This document shows, piece after piece, positions 54,876-62,167 of a stretch of DNA of 64,000 bases; the first letter of the stretch is position 1; each line of letters begins with the position of its first letter. Source of the stretch: G963665545 sp963665545 (GTDB taxonomy: Bacteria; Pseudomonadota; Gammaproteobacteria; Xanthomonadales; SZUA-36); NCBI GenBank assembly GCA_963665545.2, contig CAXXKZ010000004.1, positions 62,001 through 126,000 of the forward strand. Reading direction: 5' to 3'. The notes under the pieces were generated by a model. It saw nothing but the letters and a program-made list of their open reading frames with translations. It had not been told where the DNA came from and searched no databases. Position numbers and translations under genes: made by a program.

Positions 54876-56165
54876 CTACAGTTCCATCATCGGCCGGTCG
54901 GTGCGAATAAAGAACCACAGGCCGGCACCGATGAAGGCAAAAATGGAGCCACTGGCCACTGCGATCGTCCAACCGAAATACGCAGCAATAAGGGGGACCA
55001 TAATGCCCCCAACCAGGCCGACAATGTTGCCCCCGGTGTTCAAAACGCCGGTGGCGACCTCTGCGTGCCGTTGGCCCACTGCAATTGCTGCGACCCAATA
55101 TGCATTGTCACCCAGCTGCGTGCAACCGAAGCTCAAACACAGCAAAACCACAGCCACATGGACCTGGGTTGCCAAAGCGCCGCCGATCAGGAATAGTCCA
55201 CATAACACCAGGCTGACTACCGCCAGCCAACGGGTGCCATATCGAAAGCCCATTTTTTGGACCATCCAGTCACACAGGATGCCGCCGCCCAGACCGGCAA
55301 TTGCGCCAACGATCCACTGAGCGGAAGTAAACAGTCCGGCCTGTTGTTGGCTAAATTGCCTGATTTCAACCATGTAATAAAAGAACCAGCTGAAAAACAG
55401 GTAAAACACGTAGTTGTAGCAAAAATAACTGATGGTCAAGAGCAGGATATCGCGGTTGGCCAGGGCCGCTTTCCATGACCCGACTATCCGGGCGGAATCG
55501 GGTGGCGGTCTGCCTGCATCTATAAGCACCCGCTCGGCGTCATTGACGCCCTGATGATCGGCGGGAAAATTTCGCACATACCCCCACCAGACCAGGGCCA
55601 GCAACAGACCGCTTGGCGCTGTCACCAACAAAGCAATCCGCCAACCAAAAATACCCAGCAGCCATACCAATAGTGGCGCACATAACGCCGCACCCAGCGT
55701 GAATGCAGCGATCTGCAGCCCGAAAGGCAAGCCCCAACTGCCCATCGGAAACCAGTTGGAAATCGTGCCGCCAGCGGTGACCGGGAAAAACGGTGCGTTG
55801 GTCACCCCCACCAGGAAGCGAAGTACAATAAGGCTCAATACGACTGCAGCGATACCCAGCGAGTTTGAATCAGGCACCAGGGTTGTTAATACAGTGAGGG
55901 CTGCCCAGGCCAGGGCCGCAACTGCAATGACGCCACGGGCGCCGAAACGATTTCCCACAATTCCGCCTGGCAGCTGAAAAATGGCATAGCCGGCGGCAAA
56001 TGCGGACAAAATGTAACCCAGGTGGATCTCAGTCAGGCCGAGGTCCCGGATCATCGATTCCCCGATAATCGAGACATTGACTCTCAGGAAATAAAGGACA
56101 AAACTCGCAATCAGGATCAGGGCGAGGATTCTCCACCTGATATTGGTCGGACGTGAGTCAGTCAC
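54876..56165 (-). CDS. MFS transporter, anion:cation symporter (SLC17-like) type
   Basis: 429 residues, about 12 helices. GGIVGNRFGARGVIAVAAL is the loop 2-3 signature region and GGILCDWMVQKMGFRYGTRW the repeat in the second half. Members carry organic anions such as hexuronates, phthalate or dipeptides. Starts at GTG 56165, overlapping the end of the upstream gene by eight bases. It closes an operon: broken amidohydrolase, unknown exported protein, transporter. A catabolic uptake system for a compound that the amidohydrolase would cleave is a reasonable guess. Confidence 0.85.
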   Translation of the reverse strand: MTDSRPTNIRWRILALILIASFVLYFLRVNVSIIGESMIRDLGLTEIHLGYILSAFAAGYAIFQLPGGIVGNRFGARGVIAVAALAWAALTVLTTLVPDSNSLGIAAVVLSLIVLRFLVGVTNAPFFPVTAGGTISNWFPMGSWGLPFGLQIAAFTLGAALCAPLLVWLLGIFGWRIALLVTAPSGLLLALVWWGYVRNFPADHQGVNDAERVLIDAGRPPPDSARIVGSWKAALANRDILLLTISYFCYNYVFYLFFSWFFYYMVEIRQFSQQQAGLFTSAQWIVGAIAGLGGGILCDWMVQKMGFRYGTRWLAVVSLVLCGLFLIGGALATQVHVAVVLLCLSFGCTQLGDNAYWVAAIAVGQRHAEVATGVLNTGGNIVGLVGGIMVPLIAAYFGWTIAVASGSIFAFIGAGLWFFIRTDRPMMEL

Positions 56166-56835
56166 TTACTTTTCGATAGTCGCTGAATTCCTGGACGTAG
56201 TGCTCATCAAATTTTTTGAAGACAAATGCTTTGCCCTTGGTGTGAGTTTTGGTTTTGAGCGGTACCTGTTCGCCGTCGGGCATTGTTGTGAATTCCATCA
56301 CCGAGTGCAATTTTTCGATGGTAACAATCGCGACAGGTTTGACCTTGGCGGTGTTGTAGTATTCCATTTGCCGAATGCTGGCGTCGTTTTTGTTTATGAT
56401 CACCAGCCCAACCATGAGCTTGTTTTGTTCTGGCTTGTCTGCAAAGAATATAGGCTGGAACCGGTAGGTAACTTCTTCGGCAGTTTCTTCGATTCGTTCC
56501 ACGCTTGACTCGTCCACCATTTCGCTGAAGCCTCGCGCGCCATTGCGTTCTTCCTGGCCCTCTTTCTGTTTCCTGTATTTGGAGACTCGTTTGTCGCTGG
56601 GCGGTTCTCCATCTACCGAGATGAGTTGCCATTTGAGTTCGTCAGCGCGGGAGGGGTCATAACTTGCCACCAGTGTTTCCTCGCTGGTGGTTGTCACCAC
56701 GGTGTAGGCACAATCATCGCGGCTGTCGTGTAACTTGCTGGTGGCAGCGCGAAACAGGTCGTCAATCTGGGCCTGCGCGGGTGTACTCAAGAAAAGAGCT
56801 GCCAGGAGTACGCTTGCAGAAAATCTCAGCGACAT
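56158..56835 (-). CDS. Exported protein, unknown (LolA/LolB-like shape possible)
   Basis: 225 residues from ATG 56835, with AAGGAG at six bases; GTG 56841 overlaps the upstream stop (GTGA). Signal peptide ends in TPAQA at about 23. The mature part is charged, with KPVAIVTIEKLHSVMEFTTM and LKTKTHTKGKAFVFKKFDEHY. The pattern of alternating strands resembles lipoprotein-carrier-like half barrels, but I would not assign the family. One Cys (DDCAYT). It sits between amidohydrolase and MFS genes with overlaps at both ends, so it belongs to that operon. Confidence 0.7.
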   Translation of the reverse strand: MSLRFSASVLLAALFLSTPAQAQIDDLFRAATSKLHDSRDDCAYTVVTTTSEETLVASYDPSRADELKWQLISVDGEPPSDKRVSKYRKQKEGQEERNGARGFSEMVDESSVERIEETAEEVTYRFQPIFFADKPEQNKLMVGLVIINKNDASIRQMEYYNTAKVKPVAIVTIEKLHSVMEFTTMPDGEQVPLKTKTHTKGKAFVFKKFDEHYVQEFSDYRKVSD

Positions 56836-56837
56836 GG

Positions 56838-58273
56838 TCACTCCTTTTCGGAAGTCTGCTTGACCGTCATGGAACTGATCAGGGGCGCAAGCGGCAGCGC
56901 ATCGATATCGATGTGGTTGCCGTCCTTGATGACTGTGTTGATGGTGCGATAATTGGCCGCATCGGCCAGTGGATCCTCATCCAGAATGACCAGGTCGCCG
57001 GCTTTGCCGACCTCCAAACTGCCGAATTCGCTGTCCATTTTGTAAGCACGCGCGGAATGACTGGTCACCGACTTAAGAATTTCCATCGGCGCCATGCCCA
57101 TCTCCTGTAGCGCAACCAGAGCGTTGAAATGGCCCTCACCCAAGGTCACTCTGGAGTCCGTTTCAATACCGGCGGCGCCGGTTCTTTCCGAAGCCAAAAC
57201 CGGATTTCGGATACCGGCATCGGTGGAGACCAACATGGTAACGCCGGCTTCAATCATCTTCTTGTGGTTTTCCTTCATGGTCTTCATGAAACCCACAACC
57301 ATTTGTTCCGAATACTCCTCCAGCATCGCATCCAGTCTGCGCTGGGTGACGGGAAGCACCGAACAGGGCACTTTGCGGTCTGCCATTTTCTGAATGACAT
57401 CATCCGCCAGGGGTGTACCCGCCCCTGAAACACCACAGTGGGTGATAATGTCCAGGCCGGCCTCGATGGCCATGTCCAGTGATTCTGTTGAAGTGGTATG
57501 CGCCTGTACCGTCATGCCGGCACGGTGGCCTTCCTCGATGATGATGTGTTGCACCCGGGGCGAGAATTGAATGAATTGCATCTGAGCATGGCCACTGGCG
57601 CCGTACTTGAGAAAATCAACATCAAGTTTCACGTAGCCCTGGATCGCTTCGCGCACTTGTTCGGGCGTCGCCCACATCAGCCACGCCCCGTATTCTGTTC
57701 CCAGGTCTGATTGATCCGTGCCACGAAAGCCTGGCTCACATGGGGCGCGGCATCTGCCCCAAAATCGGTGGAATAAGGCCCCCCATAGCCGATGATATTC
57801 CCGGCCAGAAAGAGCCGGCTACCCGGTACCTCACCCGCGTTGATCATGTTGCGCGCTTTGACCAGCGCCGCCCGCGGCCCCCAGGTGTCAAAGACTGTCG
57901 TCTGGCCCGTCTTCAAGGCGATCTGCGCCGCTTCGATCACTATTTCGTGGAAGCGGTCTTCATGTTTGACCAGCGTTTCGGTATCGATATTCAGGAACAG
58001 GTGCAGGTTGGCATCGATCAGGCCCGGGATGACGTACTTCCCCCGAGCTTTAATCCTTTGGGTACCTTGCGGGATGGCGATATCGCGTGTCCGGCCCACC
58101 GCGGTGATTTCACCATTTTGTATCAGAACGGTTCCGTTTGTGATGGGCTTGGCGCCAGTCCCGTCAAGGATGGTGGCGTGGGTAATGGCGAGATTTCCGT
58201 CGGCTGCGGGTTATGGGTCAATACCGCTGAGCATTAGCAGCAGCGTAAGGGTTCCGTGAAGGTGCAGCTTCAT
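56838..58273 (-). pseudogene. Amidohydrolase, disrupted by TAA and by a frameshift
   Basis: From ATG 58273 the frame reads a signal peptide MKLHLHGTLTLLLMLSGIDP, then TAA (58213-58211), then continues in frame with PAADGNLAITHATILDGTGA and VIPGLIDANLHLFLN. At about 57690 the frame changes: TWEQNTGR is followed in another frame by LMWATPEQVREA, as if one base were missing. The second part holds VQAHTTSTES, ITHCGVSG and LVSTDAGI, the remaining metal ligands. Thus both stop and shift must be repaired for a working enzyme. The intact paralog is at 53383-54669; this one heads a three-gene operon. Confidence 0.85.
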
Positions 58274-58376
58274 TTTTGATCCGATTGATAGTGGGTGAAA
58301 TCTGATTGGAAAAATACTTTAACACAGCCCCCTGTAAAGCCGGTCTCAGCCGGCTTGACTCATCTTTGGCGCTCGC

Positions 58377-59552
58377 CTATTCCACTGCTTCCTCTACGCG
58401 TTGCTTGAATGGCGCACCGCCCAAGGCCAGTGGCCGGACACGGGAGACGAGTTCGTAAAGGATTTTTCCGGGCTCCTCATTGAGCAGAATGTGGGCGGAT
58501 CTGGAAAATGGCACGTATTCCTTGATGGGCGCATTGAGTGTGTCGATAAAAGCCTTCGCCAGTGTCGTGGGTGTCTGCCAATCATGGTCGCCCTGGAAGA
58601 AAAACAGCGGAACCTCGAATTCAGTGCTCAGATCTTGCCGTAGATCCAGGTCGTAAATGTCTTCGACCAGGGCCATCGACGCATCACTCGGACTGATAAT
58701 GTCGAAGGCATTTGCCAGCGGTAAATCCGGGGATAGCAGGAGCTCAGGCGCCAGTGCCGCAAGCATTTTTGTGGTGTCCTTGAGCGCGTGCATGCCTTTA
58801 CCGTAACGCCCAAGCGGTCCCTGGATAGTGCCAATTCGCGCCCACATGGCTTCGCTGTCATGGCGATCTGGCCATTCATCTTCAAGTGCACTCAGTGAGT
58901 CAATGGTTTCCTGATCGCCCACGGCTGTCGCAGCCTCGAGTAGCAGACGTCTGGTTTCATCAAATCCGGCGAGCCAGGCGACTGCCTGTCCCATTCCGAC
59001 ATAGGCATGGATCAGATCGGGCCGCCGCGAGGCGACTGTAATCCCCAGCATGCTGCCCCAGCTATGTCCGATCAGAATAACTTTGTCCACGCCCAGCCGG
59101 ACCTGTATGTACTCAATCACTTCGATGGCATCATCCACCATGCGTTTGAAATTCATGGAAGCCGTCAATGCAGTGCTTTCAATATTGGACCTGCCGGCGC
59201 CCCGCTGATCCCACTCGACGACCGTGAAATACTCGGTCCAGGGTTTGAGCATGCGGTAACTGAAACCCGATTGTGCACCGCCCGGGCCACCATGAAGATC
59301 CAGAATGACGGGGTTGGACAAGTCCTGGCCGCGGATGCGAATGTACTGAGGCGTATTGCCGATAGTCGCCATGGACTCTTCGTTGATTCCGCTGCCCGTG
59401 TCATACCAATTGACGTTGTCATTGGCTGATTTGACAAAATCAAGCAACCACCAGGTCGCACCCACGGCGCCGATCAAGACCAGCAGTAGGGGCAAAAACA
59501 CGCGGCGGCCCAGAATTTTCAAAATCTTTATCACTTTATTGCTCTGGACCAT
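58377..59552 (-). CDS. Proline-iminopeptidase-like alpha/beta hydrolase (S33), membrane anchored
   Basis: 391 residues. N-terminal helix (VFLPLLLVLIGAVGATWWLL). LDLHGGPGGAQSG is the HGGPG oxyanion loop, EWDQRGAGRSN the family follow-up, and IGHSWGSMLG carries nucleophile Ser. The late Asp lies in FFQGDHDWQTP and the His in SRSAHILLNEEP. This is the S33 prolyl aminopeptidase architecture. The anchor places it at the periplasmic face, where it would take N-terminal prolines from peptides made by the prolyl oligopeptidase. Not in an obvious operon. Confidence 0.87.
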   Translation of the reverse strand: MVQSNKVIKILKILGRRVFLPLLLVLIGAVGATWWLLDFVKSANDNVNWYDTGSGINEESMATIGNTPQYIRIRGQDLSNPVILDLHGGPGGAQSGFSYRMLKPWTEYFTVVEWDQRGAGRSNIESTALTASMNFKRMVDDAIEVIEYIQVRLGVDKVILIGHSWGSMLGITVASRRPDLIHAYVGMGQAVAWLAGFDETRRLLLEAATAVGDQETIDSLSALEDEWPDRHDSEAMWARIGTIQGPLGRYGKGMHALKDTTKMLAALAPELLLSPDLPLANAFDIISPSDASMALVEDIYDLDLRQDLSTEFEVPLFFFQGDHDWQTPTTLAKAFIDTLNAPIKEYVPFSRSAHILLNEEPGKILYELVSRVRPLALGGAPFKQRVEEAVE

Positions 59553-59602
59553 TGATTTGACCTTTCTGCCTGCCCATTGCTCGGCCTATTTATCCGGCCT
59601 AT

Positions 59603-61795
59603 TTACTCAGCCCATTTGCCTGGGATGACCCTGAGTTCGATGTGGGACGCGAACTCAGCATCGCGCCACAGTGTAACGCGGGGTGGTGGATCTTGTGGAA
59701 TGACCCAGATAACCGTCTCGTCGGCGTTGAGTACGGATACCCGGATGCGGTTACCCTTGTCCCAGCGATTGGAAACGGGTTCCAGCGCAAAATGTATCTT
59801 GGCCGGACCCTCGCTCAGCGATTCAGCAGCGGACACGTCAGCCACCAGGCTGCTGGTCCATGGTATTCCATTGGTCTTGTACGGTGGTTCCCAGGGTGTG
59901 CGATGCGAGGCGCGGATCGAGCCCTGGCTGATCATCGTGGATTGGCCCGTTGCTGTGACTTCCTCCAGGTATACGACAAACACAGGGTCCGCAATGCTGG
60001 CCTCGGCGTGCAGGGTGATCAGGGGAAAGCCGGCAGTGAGAATATCCTCCTCCAGCGGCGCAGTGGTGTACGTCAGGCCCTTGGCATCGTTGGCGGCGAA
60101 ATCGGGATATTCGATCGGACCGCCGCCAGTCGCATCGTGATAGCGCGTGTGTGAACCGCTGTTGGCCGTATAGTCGACCGTGATGACGTCTTTCGAACCA
60201 TGGCCGGCTGTCCGCTCCCGGCTCAGGCCGCCGTCATTGACCGATGCAACGCTCCCCGAGGGCCCCGCCGAGAAATATAGTTGTAGCGCTGTTGAATCGG
60301 CCGGTGGAAATTCATTGTCGTGACGCCATTCCCAGTTCTCCCGATCCTGCATAACAGCATAAACCAGCGGCTCTTCATTCACGATGCCGTTGTCGATGCC
60401 CTTGAGCCAATGGTCGAACCAGCGCAGTATCTCGGTGGTCATCAGGGCGGTATACGCCCTGGCACTGGCATCATCCTGCTCGTTGGGTCCGTGGGACCAT
60501 GGCCCCATGGTGAGGCGGCGAGGTCCGTCGAGATTGTAGTACCACAACATGCGCTCGTTGGGTCCCGGGTCCTGCCAGCCGTCCCACAGGTAGGTGGGCA
60601 CGTCAACCTGGTTCAGTGTTCCAAGTACGAAATCCACGGCCGCCAGGCTCTGTTCCTGCTGCGGCCATTGTGCGTCCAGCAGGACCTGGCGCAGCTCGGG
60701 CTGGTCTTGCAGGGCCAGGTTGAGTGCATCGGCGTAGAACAGGGTGTCGATCACTTTGTCCGGCGTATCGAGCTCCAGCGCCTCTATGGCCTGTTGTATT
60801 GCAGGATGCGCCAGCACAGCGGCAATGTACATCTCAAAGGTGGCCGAGCCCTGGGCGGCGCGCGCCTCGGCACGAAGGCTGCCATCGCTGTCTGCATCAA
60901 CCGTTGCGGGGCCGATAATGCCTTCGCCAAAGATGCTGGCCAGGGCATCCTTGGCACCCTGACCTGCGTCTTCCATCTCGGAAAGCCCGACCAGGGTTTT
61001 GCGCATGGTGAGCATGGCACCCTTGATGTAGGCGCCGCGCGGGCTGCCAATGCGCGTAAAGTCAACAAAATTGGCCACGGCAGGGAAGAGGGCGGCCAGG
61101 GCCTCGTTGCGGCCCAGGGCGGCGATCAATTGAATGAAGCCCAGCCAGGATGCACCGAACATACCGATTTTGTCCGTGCTCCACGGTTGCTCGACAATCC
61201 AGTCCATGACATCGCCCATATCGTTTATCTCGAGCATCAAAGCCTGTGTCTGCACACCGAACGACGCCCCTGTGCCGCGCGAGTCCATCACCACCAAAAC
61301 GTAGCCGTGACGCAGTAATTCCTGGTTGGTATTGACGTTCTCATTGGGCTCCAGGGCCGCTGTCGGGTCTTTCAGCAGTAATGCGTTGGTCTGCGGGGCT
61401 ATTTCCCCCGCGCCGGTCAGAATGCTGCCGTCCTCTTTTTCATAAGCCCGCCAATATCGAGTCACTTGAAACGCCACAGGCATGGGTTCGCCGGCACGTA
61501 GGCCCGCTGCGGTAGGGTGAAAAATGTCGATGGCGATGCGGGTGCCGTCGCTCACCTCGACATATTGCGATTGACGCTCGAAGCCATCGAATTCTGCATT
61601 GCTGTAACCCCGGTAGATGCCAAATTCTGACCGCGGCTCAACTTCGGCTGTGTCGACCCTGAGGTCGTTTTCATGCGCTCCGTCATGCGTTCCTTCTGGC
61701 GGCTGTTGGGGTCCGCCGACTTGTTCCGGTTGGCAAGCTGTGAGACAAAGTACCAATGCGAGTAGCAAGCCGGTTCTGTTTGCAGGTGTTTTCAT
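59603..61795 (-). CDS. CocE/NonD family hydrolase, lipoprotein
   Basis: 730 residues, GGGAGAA before the ATG. Lipobox LTAC at CLTACQPEQ. The alpha/beta hydrolase domain has MPVAFQVTRYWRAY, VMDSRGTGASFG, nucleophile Ser in GMFGASWLGF, and the Asp/His region around GWQDPGPNERM and GPWSHGPNE. The C-terminal X-Pro dipeptidyl-peptidase beta-domain ends with GNRIRVSVLNADE. CocE relatives cleave esters and amides, including cocaine or acyl-peptides. This copy should sit on the periplasmic side. Divergent from the second CocE gene, with R1 copy e between. Confidence 0.88.
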   Translation of the reverse strand: MKTPANRTGLLLALVLCLTACQPEQVGGPQQPPEGTHDGAHENDLRVDTAEVEPRSEFGIYRGYSNAEFDGFERQSQYVEVSDGTRIAIDIFHPTAAGLRAGEPMPVAFQVTRYWRAYEKEDGSILTGAGEIAPQTNALLLKDPTAALEPNENVNTNQELLRHGYVLVVMDSRGTGASFGVQTQALMLEINDMGDVMDWIVEQPWSTDKIGMFGASWLGFIQLIAALGRNEALAALFPAVANFVDFTRIGSPRGAYIKGAMLTMRKTLVGLSEMEDAGQGAKDALASIFGEGIIGPATVDADSDGSLRAEARAAQGSATFEMYIAAVLAHPAIQQAIEALELDTPDKVIDTLFYADALNLALQDQPELRQVLLDAQWPQQEQSLAAVDFVLGTLNQVDVPTYLWDGWQDPGPNERMLWYYNLDGPRRLTMGPWSHGPNEQDDASARAYTALMTTEILRWFDHWLKGIDNGIVNEEPLVYAVMQDRENWEWRHDNEFPPADSTALQLYFSAGPSGSVASVNDGGLSRERTAGHGSKDVITVDYTANSGSHTRYHDATGGGPIEYPDFAANDAKGLTYTTAPLEEDILTAGFPLITLHAEASIADPVFVVYLEEVTATGQSTMISQGSIRASHRTPWEPPYKTNGIPWTSSLVADVSAAESLSEGPAKIHFALEPVSNRWDKGNRIRVSVLNADETVIWVIPQDPPPRVTLWRDAEFASHIELRVIPGKWAE

Positions 61796-61949
61796 CTGGT
61801 TTCTCCCGCGCCGTGGCGATCAAAAATAAACATTATGGTTGTGATGTTAATGATAGTATGAATCCAGCACATTGCCCACGCCCGTGGCAAAGGTCATCAT
61901 CAGGATGCAAATAACATGATTAAAATCAGTGCCGCTTGCCGGCAGCAGT

Positions 61950-62157
61950 CAAAGGAGCCGCAGGCGACCCGCCGGCCCCGGTTGGGTAAGTCGAGCAAAG
62001 CGCAGGCCCGAGGAACCGCACGTTTTGCCCGCAGGGCAAGAAGTAACGTGACGAAGCCGTTGCGCGTGAGCGGTACCAGAGGGGCCAGGCGCCTTTTGCA
62101 TGCCGTCGAGCGCAGCCGCCTTCCGCCGAAGGCGGGAGCAGGGAAGCGAGACTCCTT
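61950..62157 (-). repeat. R1 structured repeat, copy e
   Basis: Read on the minus strand, TAAGGAGTCTCGCTTCCC to GTCGCCTGCGGCTCC, nearly identical to copy c over about 205 bp. Unlike the other four it lies between divergent genes, and its TAAGGAGTC end abuts the N-terminus of the next hydrolase rather than a stop codon. Confidence 0.85.
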
Positions 62158-62167
62158 ACTCATCTGT

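Noticed and set aside
60320..61318. Long plus-strand ORF of 332 codons
   Set aside because: It lies entirely antisense to the CocE-like gene 59603-61795, has no family features, and shows the composition expected of an antisense frame of a GC-rich gene.
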